Positions 8,665 to 16,964 of a stretch of 64,000 bases of DNA are shown one piece after another. Both the position numbers and the translations under genes were made by a program. The notes below the pieces were generated by a model. It worked only from the letters and a program-made list of their open reading frames with translations, had not been told where the DNA came from and made no database searches. Position 1 is the stretch's first letter, and every line of letters starts with the position of its first letter. The stretch covers positions 62,001 through 126,000 of the forward strand of contig BPGE01000001.1 in assembly GCA_026002875.1 (NCBI GenBank). Reading direction: 5' to 3'. Source of the stretch: Bryobacteraceae bacterium (GTDB lineage Bacteria > Acidobacteriota > Terriglobia > Bryobacterales > Bryobacteraceae).

Positions 8665-10497
8665 ATGGACCGGCGCGGCTTCGTTGTTGTGACTCCGGCG
8701 GCGGCGCTGGCTCCTTCCTGCCGCGTAAAGAGGGCGGAAGACGGATGGCCCGCAGCCTGGGACCGGCTGCTGCTCGAGAAGGCGATCCGGTCGCGCGACC
8801 AGCGTTTCGATCCGGCGCACTCGATGCTGCGCGTTCTGCTGGGCCCCGAATACCGCTACCACACGAGGCTGCGCGAGTGCCAGGCGCATCCGACGCGCGA
8901 ATCGCTCGAGTATGCGCTGCTGCTGCTGGAGCCGGGTTCGCCGGAACGCACGGAGCGGGCGTTGCGGATTCTGGACCGCGTGCTGGCGCTGCAGGTAACG
9001 GATCCGGCATCACAATGGTACGGGCTTTGGGGGTGGTATCTGGAAGAGCCGCCGGAGAAGATGGCGCCGGCGGACTGGAACTGGGCGGACTTCAACGGAT
9101 CGCTGCTGGCGCAGATCGAATTCCGGCACGGGGCGCGGCTGCCCGAGGATCCGAGGCGGCGTCTGCGCGAGGCGCTGCTCCACGCCGCGCGCTCCATCCA
9201 GCGGCGCGACGTCCGGCCAGGCTATACGAACATTGCGGTGCTGGGCGGGTTTGTGACTCTCGCCGCGGGCGAACTTCTGGAAGACCGGGATCTGGCGGAC
9301 TACGCACGCGAGCGGATGCGGCGCGTGTGCGCCGAGATCGACCGCACGGGCAGCTTCGCCGAATACAATTCGCCAACGTATGCGCGCGTGACGCTGGCGG
9401 CGCTGGTGCGGATCCGGATGTACGTGAAAGACGAAGAAGCGCGGCGGCGCGCGGCGGCGGTGGAGCGGCGGCTGTGGGAGCACATGGCGGCGCACTGGGA
9501 CGCGGCGCGGCGGCAGTTCTGCGGACCGATGAGCCGCTGCTACTCGAACGACTTCGGCCAGCCCGTCTGGTTCGAGAAAGCGCTGCGCGGGAGGCTCGGG
9601 CTGTCCACGCCGGAAAACCGCACGGGGGAGGATGACGGAGAGACGGCGCTGCACGACTACCGCTGCCCGGAGGATCTGGCGCCGCGGTTCCTGAGCCCTG
9701 CGGCCGGGCGGATGCACCGGGAGCTGTACATCGCGGAACCGCCCACTTCCGGAGCGTCTTTCTTCTCGCGGGATTTTTCGCTCGGGAGCGCCTCGCGCAG
9801 CGACTTCTGGGTGCAGCGGAGGCCGCTGATCGGCTACTTCGGCGATGCCTCGCGGCCGGCGCGCGTCATTCAGCTCCGGGTGGTGAAGGACGGCTATGAC
9901 TTCGCTTCAGCCGTGTTTCACAGCGTACAGGACCGGGGGCGCGTGCTGGCGGTGATCGGCTTCCGAAATCCGGGCGGCGACCGGCATATCTCGCTGGATC
10001 CTGTGCGGGACGGGCGCTTCGAGTGCGGGCGGCTGTTCGCTGAATTTCATATCGGCGGGCTGCCCGGCGGCGCCCGCATCGAATCCGATGAACGGCGCGT
10101 GGAAGCTGACAGCCCGCTGGTTCGCGCGCGGCTTCTGCTTCTGGGAGGACGTTTTGGCGGACGGCGGCTGGAGCTGCGCGTCCATCCGCGGGATGGTTCG
10201 CTGACGGCGACCCTCGACTTCAAGCCTCCGGACGCGCCGCGGCTGGTGGAGTGGGCGCGGGTGCAGACAGGCTTCGCGGCGCTGGCGCTGGAAGTGGCAG
10301 ACGCCGGCGCGCCGTTTACGGAGATCGAACCTGCAATGCGGGTGGACGGGAACCTGGCGGAGCTGGCATGGGACGGCCTGTGGATGCGGGCGCTCGTGCG
10401 TGTAGCGCCGGTGGAAGAACACGCGCGCGTGTTCGAGGCGCGCATCGGCGGCCAGCCTGCGCCAACACCCCGGCTGAGCGAAGTCCGGCTTGCCTGA
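8665..10497 (+). CDS. Unrecognised exported protein, possibly alpha/alpha-toroid polysaccharide enzyme
   Basis: I do not recognise a named family for this 610-residue protein. The N-terminus MDRRGF resembles a Tat signal, followed by a weakly hydrophobic stretch ending in Cys19, so export as a possible lipoprotein is conceivable but not clear. Residues about 40-330 are helix-rich and full of Trp, Tyr and Asn (WYGLWGWYLEE, NWADFNGSLLAQIEF, GYTNIAVLGGFV, FAEYNSPTYARVTLAALV), like the alpha/alpha toroid of heparinase or alginate lyases. Residues about 370-600 look beta-rich. It starts 24 bases after the polyprenyl synthase and may be co-transcribed. Its 3' end faces the GH127 gene. Confidence 0.55.
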   Translation: MDRRGFVVVTPAAALAPSCRVKRAEDGWPAAWDRLLLEKAIRSRDQRFDPAHSMLRVLLGPEYRYHTRLRECQAHPTRESLEYALLLLEPGSPERTERALRILDRVLALQVTDPASQWYGLWGWYLEEPPEKMAPADWNWADFNGSLLAQIEFRHGARLPEDPRRRLREALLHAARSIQRRDVRPGYTNIAVLGGFVTLAAGELLEDRDLADYARERMRRVCAEIDRTGSFAEYNSPTYARVTLAALVRIRMYVKDEEARRRAAAVERRLWEHMAAHWDAARRQFCGPMSRCYSNDFGQPVWFEKALRGRLGLSTPENRTGEDDGETALHDYRCPEDLAPRFLSPAAGRMHRELYIAEPPTSGASFFSRDFSLGSASRSDFWVQRRPLIGYFGDASRPARVIQLRVVKDGYDFASAVFHSVQDRGRVLAVIGFRNPGGDRHISLDPVRDGRFECGRLFAEFHIGGLPGGARIESDERRVEADSPLVRARLLLLGGRFGGRRLELRVHPRDGSLTATLDFKPPDAPRLVEWARVQTGFAALALEVADAGAPFTEIEPAMRVDGNLAELAWDGLWMRALVRVAPVEEHARVFEARIGGQPAPTPRLSEVRLA

Positions 10498-10517
10498 GCC
10501 GCGCTTCCCGCGCGGGA

Positions 10518-12476
10518 TTACCAGCCGCAATTGCGGCACGGCAGCCAGACGGTGTAGTCCGCGGGACCGCGGTCGTGAAACGCGTAATAGGGGATGAACG
10601 TGAGCCGCACGCGCTGCTCCGGCAGAATGGGCTGGTAACCGTACAGCGGCTGTTTTCCCAGAGGCGGGTTGTACGCGAGTCCTGACGTGCGCAGCAGCAC
10701 AGCCCCGGCGGGCGCGCCGGCCGCGGGCACGGCTTCCATCGCGGCGCTGCCGTCGAGCGCGGCATCGAAGACGGAGAATCCCGGGTTGTCGTGACTCTCG
10801 AGGCAGTAAATGAACGGGCCGCGCTGCAGCGCTGCTTTTCCGTAGTCTTCGCTGACGCGCGGATTGGCGAAGACGCGCCGCGGCGCCATGTTGAAAGCGA
10901 GACGGACGCGGTCCCCGGCCCGCCACACGCGCTTGAGGGCCAGGTATTCATTCGCGCGGACGGAGTCCCGCAGAGGCTCGTCATTGACCGTGGCCTGCGT
11001 ATTGTCAGACCAGGAGGGGATGCGGACATGGAGCGTGAATTCCCTCGGCTGTTGCAGCGAGACTGCGATCTCCGCCCCGCCCTGCCAGGGCTGCCCGGTG
11101 CGGATGGCCAGGCGGAGCGGCTCGCCCGACTCCAGCTTCCAGTCCAGAGTGGCGTTGTCGTAGAAGTGCACCCATACGCCGTCCTTCGAGGTGCTGAAAA
11201 AGTATGCGCCCAGAGCGGTAAACGTGCGCTGGAGGTTCGGCGGGCAGCACGTGGTGGAATACCAGGGATTGCGGATGCGGTCCGAGGCGGGCGCGGCAAG
11301 AGGGTTGCGGTAGCAGTACAGCGTGCCGCTCGACGACATGCCCGAGCAGATGCCGTTGTACAGCGCGCGCTCCATCAGGTCGGCGTACTTCGCCTCGCCG
11401 GTGAGATGCAGCAGCCGCTGGTTGAAGAGCATGCCCGCGATGGCAGCGCAGCTTTCCGTGTAGGCCTGCTGGTTGGGCAGCTCGTAGGCGTCTCCGAAGG
11501 TTTCGCCAGCGGCGCGCGAGCCGACGCCGCCGGTGACGTACATCTTGCGGAAGGCGAGATCCTCCCACAGGCGCAGGATCGTTGAGCGGAAGGCTTCGTT
11601 GCCTGTTTCGAGAACGTAATCGGCGGCGCCGGCAGAGGCGTACAGCGCACGCACGGCGTGGCCTTCCAGCTGCGTGCGTTCGGTGAAAGGCTTGCCGGAG
11701 AAGATGTAAACGAGGTCGCGCTCGCGCAGCTTGAGCCGTTCCCGCTCGACGCCGCTGAACAGGTATTCGGCGAGGCCCAGATAACGGCGGTCTCCGGTGG
11801 TCCGGTAGAGCTCAGCGAGGGCGAGCTCCAGCTCCGGGTGGCCCGTCAGAAGCGGCTGCTTCGGGGCGGGGCCGAAATCACGCAGGAGGTGCTCGACGAA
11901 CCGGATGCCGCCATCAAGGAGCTTCCGTTTGCCGGAGGAACGGTAGCAGGCGATGCCGGCCTGCAGCAGATGGCCCAGGCAGTAGAGTTCATGGCCGGTG
12001 ACCTGCTGCTGCCAGCGCAGCGGAGCGCGGTCTTCGACGAACCAGGTGTTCAGATAGCCGGATGGCTCCTGCGCGGCGAGGATCGTATCAGTGAGCTCGT
12101 CGAGAGTGGCCTCGAGTTTCGCATCTGGCCGGACCTGCAGGCTCCAGGCGGCGGCTTCCATCCACTTGTAGAGGTCGGAATCGGTGTAGAGCGGGCCGCG
12201 GCGGGGTGGCTGGCGGTCCGGACGGGCGAGCCGGCGGAAGTTGTCCACGATGCCGTTCTGTTCGAGCAATTCGAGCAGCGTGGGGAGAGAGCGCTCGATG
12301 GTGACGTCCTGGCGCGTCTTCCAGAAACCGGGCTGGAACCGGACGGCGCGGACAGGAACCGGGTGAAGCAGCGCGTGAGGGCTTTTCTGCAGATGCAACA
12401 GGCCCTCTTCCCGCCACGGCTGCTGCGCGGCTGCAAGAGAAGCTGTCAGGAAGGCCAGCAGGACGGCATTGCGCAT
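10518..12476 (-). CDS. GH127 (DUF1680) beta-L-arabinofuranosidase, secreted
   Basis: The 652-residue protein has a Sec signal (about 1-18, cut near AAAQQ). It matches the GH127 zinc-cysteine glycosidase family; the Bifidobacterium founder HypBA1 is 658 residues. The metal and catalytic residues are all present with the same spacing: Glu325, Glu341 (acid/base position, in YTESC), Cys343, and the Cys410-Cys411 pair in STTCCPPNLQRT, one of which is the nucleophile. Members release L-arabinofuranose from plant cell-wall glycans and glycoproteins. The gene is minus-strand, 32 bases after the flippase. Confidence 0.9.
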   Translation of the reverse strand: MRNAVLLAFLTASLAAAQQPWREEGLLHLQKSPHALLHPVPVRAVRFQPGFWKTRQDVTIERSLPTLLELLEQNGIVDNFRRLARPDRQPPRRGPLYTDSDLYKWMEAAAWSLQVRPDAKLEATLDELTDTILAAQEPSGYLNTWFVEDRAPLRWQQQVTGHELYCLGHLLQAGIACYRSSGKRKLLDGGIRFVEHLLRDFGPAPKQPLLTGHPELELALAELYRTTGDRRYLGLAEYLFSGVERERLKLRERDLVYIFSGKPFTERTQLEGHAVRALYASAGAADYVLETGNEAFRSTILRLWEDLAFRKMYVTGGVGSRAAGETFGDAYELPNQQAYTESCAAIAGMLFNQRLLHLTGEAKYADLMERALYNGICSGMSSSGTLYCYRNPLAAPASDRIRNPWYSTTCCPPNLQRTFTALGAYFFSTSKDGVWVHFYDNATLDWKLESGEPLRLAIRTGQPWQGGAEIAVSLQQPREFTLHVRIPSWSDNTQATVNDEPLRDSVRANEYLALKRVWRAGDRVRLAFNMAPRRVFANPRVSEDYGKAALQRGPFIYCLESHDNPGFSVFDAALDGSAAMEAVPAAGAPAGAVLLRTSGLAYNPPLGKQPLYGYQPILPEQRVRLTFIPYYAFHDRGPADYTVWLPCRNCGW

Positions 12477-12508
12477 GGATCGGTTGTATCAAACCGCAGC
12501 GACGGCGG

Positions 12509-14083
12509 TCAGCCGAGCGGAGTGCGGAGCTTGCGGCGGAGGAACTCGCGGTCTTCCGCCGTCGACATGGCAAGGAATGCGGCAGCGCCCGCCGCTGCGC
12601 TGACAGACGCAGCGAGGAAGAGTCGCGCCCAGCTCGAAATGGGCATTGCATGGCGGAACAGCAGGGCGGAGACGCCCGTGGCCATGCCCGTCAGAAGCGC
12701 CGGGACAAGGCTGCGGAGGAGATACTCCCGGACCGGGATGCCTGATTCCCGAAGCGCGTAGGGCACGAGCGTGAAAACAGCAATCCCGATGCTTGAAGCC
12801 AGCTTGACCAGCGCCACGGCGGCCAGCCCCTTCCAGCGGATGGCGAAGACCCCGCCGGCGACGACGAACAGCGCCTCGATGGCCAGCGCCGCCGTCGGGA
12901 CGCGCAGGCGGCGGGTGCCGAGGAGGTATTGGTACGGGACGGCCGTGAGAGAGCGGAGGATCATGGCGGCGCCGTAGAAGAGGAGCACTGTGTCGCTCCG
13001 TTGCCAAAATTCGCCGCTCAGATAGCGTGGGCCGACCCATAGGGCGAGGAACGGCTGGCCGAGCGCCATCACGCCCCCCAGCAGCAGGAAGGCGAGGGAG
13101 CACATCCAGCGGTTCACGCGCAGGAAAAACGTGCGGGACTCCTCCTGCTGTCCGGAGGCCGACAGGGCGGTGAAGTAGGGCGCCAGCACGGCGCTGAGGG
13201 CGGCCGTCAGGCGCCGGGCGTGCAGGGCCAGATAGCGGCCGATGTGGTAGTGCGCCACGGCCGCGGGACCGGAGTGCTGCACGATGACGAGCTGATCCGT
13301 CTGGAACGCCAGCAGTTCGCTCACCCGCATCATGAGATTCGCGCTGCCGTAGGAGGTGAGCTGTTTCACCACGGGCTTATCCAGAGCCGGCGGCCACAAG
13401 TCCGAGATCACCTTCCAGCGGTGGAGGATGAACTGCTGCACCACCCAGGGCAGCATGGTGCCTGCGGCCTGCGCCAGGGCGACGAACAGCAGCCCGGCGC
13501 CCGCCTCGATGGCGGCGACGATGAACAGACCCGAGGCCAGTGTCCCTGCGATGTTGGTGGCGACCAGCCAGTCGTAACGCCTGAGCCCGCTGAGAACCGA
13601 GCCGGCCAGCGTGCCGGTCAGGTTCAGCGCCAGGACGGCGAAACTCAGACACAGAACGGACCGGACGGTCGATTCGTCCAGAGGTCCGGTCTGGATCCAG
13701 CGGACGGCCAGGGCTGCCAGAGGCCAGGAGGCCAGAAGTCCGATTCCGGTGATGCCGCAAAGGAGCCAGAAGGCGTTCCGGATGACCACGCGCAGCCCGC
13801 CGGGCTCTCCTGAGGCCGCGGCGCGTGCGACATAGTAGGCGATGGCGTTGCGGAGGCCGAAATCCAGCAGGCCGAAGTAGCCGGAAAGCTCCCACGCCAC
13901 GCTCAACAATCCATAGGAGGTGTCTCCCAGGCGGCGGAGCATGTAGGGCGCGAGAAAGAACGTGACAAGAACCGTGACCCCGAAATGCAGGCCGCTCAGC
14001 AACGCCCCGCCGCCAGCGCCGACAGAGCGGAATGCCTCCGGCGATGCGGCGCCGGCGCCGTGCGGCCGGTCAGCGCCGGCCAT
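12509..14083 (-). CDS. Wzx-like polysaccharide flippase (MOP superfamily)
   Basis: The 524-residue protein has about 14 hydrophobic segments and the typical opening of oligosaccharide flippases (GLHFGVTVLVTFFLAPYMLRRLG, then SYGLLSVAWELSGYFGLLDFGLRNAI). These transporters flip lipid-linked glycan units across the cytoplasmic membrane. An in-frame stop lies 5 codons upstream, so ATG 14083 is the first usable start. The gene follows the GNAT and asparagine-synthase-like genes on the same strand after a 152-base gap, which suggests a small surface-glycan operon. Confidence 0.86.
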   Translation of the reverse strand: MAGADRPHGAGAASPEAFRSVGAGGGALLSGLHFGVTVLVTFFLAPYMLRRLGDTSYGLLSVAWELSGYFGLLDFGLRNAIAYYVARAAASGEPGGLRVVIRNAFWLLCGITGIGLLASWPLAALAVRWIQTGPLDESTVRSVLCLSFAVLALNLTGTLAGSVLSGLRRYDWLVATNIAGTLASGLFIVAAIEAGAGLLFVALAQAAGTMLPWVVQQFILHRWKVISDLWPPALDKPVVKQLTSYGSANLMMRVSELLAFQTDQLVIVQHSGPAAVAHYHIGRYLALHARRLTAALSAVLAPYFTALSASGQQEESRTFFLRVNRWMCSLAFLLLGGVMALGQPFLALWVGPRYLSGEFWQRSDTVLLFYGAAMILRSLTAVPYQYLLGTRRLRVPTAALAIEALFVVAGGVFAIRWKGLAAVALVKLASSIGIAVFTLVPYALRESGIPVREYLLRSLVPALLTGMATGVSALLFRHAMPISSWARLFLAASVSAAAGAAAFLAMSTAEDREFLRRKLRTPLG

Positions 14084-14235
14084 TGCGTGCCCCCGTCAGC
14101 CGCTGAATCCGGCGGCGCTGCCGGCGCTGTGCAACGCTGCCAGTCGAGGACAGGAAATTCATCGTGGAAGGCCAGGACGCGGCGGTCAGGCGCCGCGCCA
14201 CATGCGCCAAGATAGCACGGAGCGGCGGCGCCGGG

Positions 14236-14889
14236 TCATGGACGATCTTCCCGGACGGCGAACAGCGCCTCCGCTGCCCGCTCCGGGCTCAGGAACCGGG
14301 CCGTGTCTCCGTTCTGAAGAGGGCGGATATCGAACCATTGCAAGCCCGGCAGCTTCCATGAAGTGATCAGCAGCCGCCGGCGCCAGCCCAGCTGCGCGAA
14401 CAGCCGGTGCATCGGCTCGTTCCAGGGGACGCAGGCGCTGTGAAGCACCCGCCAGGATCCGCACGCTGCCACCGCTTCGTACATGACCCGGGCCAGTCCG
14501 TGGCGCCTCCATTCCCTGGTGACAAGGACTTTGGAAATGTAGCCGTGGCTTTCCGGTAGAGGCGCGTCGAGATCAAGGTAGTCGATGCGGGCGATGCGCC
14601 GCTCGAGCCAGAGGTAGGCGCAAATGCGGCCGCCGCGGATGATTGCGCAGAGGTCGGAATCGCCGCGTTCCAGCCATTGCCGCGCCTCGTCCAGACTCAA
14701 CCAGCCCCCGGGGTAGAGCAACTGCTCCAGATCGGCAGCCTGGAGCGCCCGGAACTCGAAGCCTTCGGGAAGAGCAGGGGCGGTCATTGTCTCCGGAGGC
14801 TGCAGGCAATAGAACACGAGACTCCGGCGATAGGCGGCAAGGCCCAGCTTTTGCAGCCGCCAGCGAAGCGTGCCCGACCAGCTGCTCAT
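14236..14889 (-). CDS. GNAT family N-acetyltransferase
   Basis: The roughly 217-residue protein has a GNAT core. YISKVLVTREWRRHGLARVMYEAV (about 118-141) is the acetyl-CoA P-loop strand-helix, and the following HSACVPWNEPMHRLFAQLGW supplies the late Asn and Phe positions of the fold. The substrate is unknown. The ATG at 14889 overlaps the upstream stop as ATGA. An ATG two codons earlier (14895) is equally in frame. Its position between an asparagine-synthase-like enzyme and a flippase suggests acetylation of a glycan or peptide precursor. Confidence 0.82.
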   Translation of the reverse strand: MSSWSGTLRWRLQKLGLAAYRRSLVFYCLQPPETMTAPALPEGFEFRALQAADLEQLLYPGGWLSLDEARQWLERGDSDLCAIIRGGRICAYLWLERRIARIDYLDLDAPLPESHGYISKVLVTREWRRHGLARVMYEAVAACGSWRVLHSACVPWNEPMHRLFAQLGWRRRLLITSWKLPGLQWFDIRPLQNGDTARFLSPERAAEALFAVREDRP

Positions 14890-16613
14890 GCGCATCCCCG
14901 CGAACCCGTTCCAGAGCGCCGTGCCGCCTCAGACAGTGCGAGCGCCGGCCGGAGCCAGTAAGCGAAATTGCGCAGACTCAGCCTGTGCGCCCAGGCGGCG
15001 GCGGCCAACAGGGGCACGTTGAGATAGTCCGCCGCCAGACGGCCCTGGCGCCATTCCGACAGCACACTCCGGCAGAATATGGCGGTTTTTCTGGAACTCC
15101 ATTCCTGATTCAGCTGCCATTGCGTTTTCAATGGCGGACCTTCGCGAGGCACCGGGCACGGCAGGCGTCCCGGGTAACTCTGCCACGGCACCCGGACGCA
15201 GTTTTGCGGAACCCTCTGCAGCACAACATGATAGAGCCGGTGAGACAGATAGGGATCGAGGGGCGGCGCGAGGCAGAGCACCGAATGCAGCACGCGGCGG
15301 TCATAGAAGGGCAGGGCCAGATCGAGTCCGATACCCGGCGCAACTTCGAAAAAGTCGTGCAGATGCCGGCGGAGGTCGTTCAGAATCACAAACAGGTGCA
15401 TCGCCTTTTGCGCGGGCGCATGGGCGTACTGGGACAGGGCCTCGCGCATCGCCATAGATGCGTGCTCCGCTGCGAGGGAGCGCCATTGCGGCCGGAACAA
15501 CCGGCAGGGCATTTCATGGCCATGGAGATACTCGCGGATGGCCGGCCCGATTTCACCGCGCCCGAGTTTTTCCATCACTCCGGGAGGCATCAGCAGAAAC
15601 CCCACGGTTTCGCCGCCGCCATCCCCGCTGAAAACGCGTCCGGGGGTCAATGGGGCGGCGGCAGCCGCCAGGGCCTGCGCCGTTGTTGTCCCGATGGTGC
15701 GCGGCGGGGCTTCGATCGGATATTCCGCTTCCTCCAGGGGCAGCCCGAGAAGCGAGGCGAAGCGCCTCGAGTATTCGTAATCCTCGCTTTCCGGAATGCG
15801 CAGGGTGGACAGGCGGAGCGGGACGTCCATTTCATGAAGCAGCGAAACGATCCACCGCGAGTCCAGTCCTCCGGACAGGAGCGCTTTTGCCGTCTCGCCC
15901 GCGCCCGGCGCACGGTCCCGCACGGCGGCTGAGACGGCTTCCACGCAGCCGTCCGCCGCCTCTTCGAGGGAAAGCGGAAGCAACTCGATTCGGGACCAGT
16001 CGAAATACCGGTCCCGGCGGACCTCTGACGGCGTCCAGAGGAGATATTCCGAGTCCCGCAACACGCGGATTTCTTCGTACAGAGTCCGGTCCGCAAGCGG
16101 GTAACAGAAGGCCTCCTGCTCCACAAACGCCGCGAAGTCGAACGTGCGGGGAAGAGAGGGCAGATGCAGCAGAATCTCCAGCATGGTGGAGAAGACCAGC
16201 GCGCCGCCGCATCGCGCGAAATACAGCGGACGTCCGCCCAGGCTGTCTGCCGCGAGCCAGAGCCTGCGTGCCGCGCCATCCCAGGCGAGGGCGGCAAAAG
16301 TACCGTTCGCCTGCGACAGATCCTGCGGGCGGTTGCTGCAGAGGCAATCCAGCAGACGCTCGAGCACTGCCGGCTGGTCTTCCTCAGGCGGGCCGCCTTC
16401 CCAAATGAGTTCGCCCGCCAGGGCAGCGAGTCCGCGCGGGGACTCGATCCGGGCGAATGCGCGCGGGCGGGAGGGACCGCACCACAGCGTCAGGAGCCCG
16501 GAGTCCATCCGGTCGAAGGGGAGATCGAGCCTCTCCAGCGCGGTTTTCAATTCAGACGGCAGGTTTCCGCTCTCGCCCGTGCCGCAGACACCGCAGAAAT
16601 ACACCATCCTCAT
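14886..16613 (-). CDS. Asparagine-synthase-like amidotransferase, N-terminal Cys displaced
   Basis: The 575-residue protein has an N-terminal Ntn-glutaminase-like domain (NGTFAALAWDGAARRLWLAA, then GGRPLYF) and a C-terminal ATP-pyrophosphatase domain with the PP-loop SGGLDS at 247-252. Family members activate a carboxyl with ATP and transfer nitrogen to it. A functional class II glutaminase needs Cys directly after the initiator Met. Here the first codons read MRMVYFCGVCG, so the candidate Cys is at position 5 or 7 and no start codon precedes it. It may therefore use ammonia or another amine. It is the first gene of a set with a GNAT enzyme and a flippase. Confidence 0.85.
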   Translation of the reverse strand: MRMVYFCGVCGTGESGNLPSELKTALERLDLPFDRMDSGLLTLWCGPSRPRAFARIESPRGLAALAGELIWEGGPPEEDQPAVLERLLDCLCSNRPQDLSQANGTFAALAWDGAARRLWLAADSLGGRPLYFARCGGALVFSTMLEILLHLPSLPRTFDFAAFVEQEAFCYPLADRTLYEEIRVLRDSEYLLWTPSEVRRDRYFDWSRIELLPLSLEEAADGCVEAVSAAVRDRAPGAGETAKALLSGGLDSRWIVSLLHEMDVPLRLSTLRIPESEDYEYSRRFASLLGLPLEEAEYPIEAPPRTIGTTTAQALAAAAAPLTPGRVFSGDGGGETVGFLLMPPGVMEKLGRGEIGPAIREYLHGHEMPCRLFRPQWRSLAAEHASMAMREALSQYAHAPAQKAMHLFVILNDLRRHLHDFFEVAPGIGLDLALPFYDRRVLHSVLCLAPPLDPYLSHRLYHVVLQRVPQNCVRVPWQSYPGRLPCPVPREGPPLKTQWQLNQEWSSRKTAIFCRSVLSEWRQGRLAADYLNVPLLAAAAWAHRLSLRNFAYWLRPALALSEAARRSGTGSRGCA

Positions 16614-16964
16614 GATGACACCGACTTGCCGGAACCGCACAGGAAGAGATCCTCCGTCCGGGGGCGGGAGCGCCGGAATCGGGGACTTTTGCCCTGCGTG
16701 AAGAATCCGCGTAACCTTTTCGCCTTGCGGCGCCGTCCTATAGGCAATCCCCGTTACGAGTGCGGGCGCCCTCACCCAAACACCCCAACTGGCGCCCGCA
16801 TACCTCCCTTGCTCGAAAGAAACCCGCTCAGCCCAGGCCGTCCCAGGGACCGTCCGCTCTCGCGGCTGCGAATCCCCAGGGGCGTTTGTTGCTGCTGATG
16901 GCCCGCAGGGTCCCAGGAGGGCTGGCGGGCTGCTGCCAATAGGCGTCGCCGGCAAGCGGCTGTT
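16614..16964. other. 351-base intergenic region
   Basis: No convincing gene is visible here on either strand. It separates the end of the peptidase-glycosidase fusion from the start of the asparagine-synthase-like gene, both on the minus strand, so it should hold the terminator of the first and the promoter of the second. It contains one clear inverted repeat (16761-16800). I see no good -35/-10 pair close to the start at 16613. Confidence 0.6.
16761..16800. repeat. Perfect 10-base inverted repeat, possible terminator or attenuator
   Basis: TGCGGGCGCC at 16761-16770 pairs perfectly with GGCGCCCGCA at 16791-16800 across a 20-base loop of mostly A and C. A stem this GC-rich should form in RNA. 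There is no T-run on either side, so it is not a classic intrinsic terminator. It lies about 165 bases past the fusion gene on the minus strand. Confidence 0.5.

Noticed and set aside
10507-10516. CCCGCGCGGG palindrome between two converging genes as a terminator
   Set aside because: It has no loop or T-run and lies in generally GC-rich sequence, so it cannot be told from chance.
16640-16720. A CACGCAGGGCAAAA stretch on the minus strand resembling the start of a GEMM-type c-di-GMP riboswitch
   Set aside because: The second conserved block with the GCAAAGCC core and the tetraloop-receptor pairing is missing downstream, so the aptamer cannot be built.
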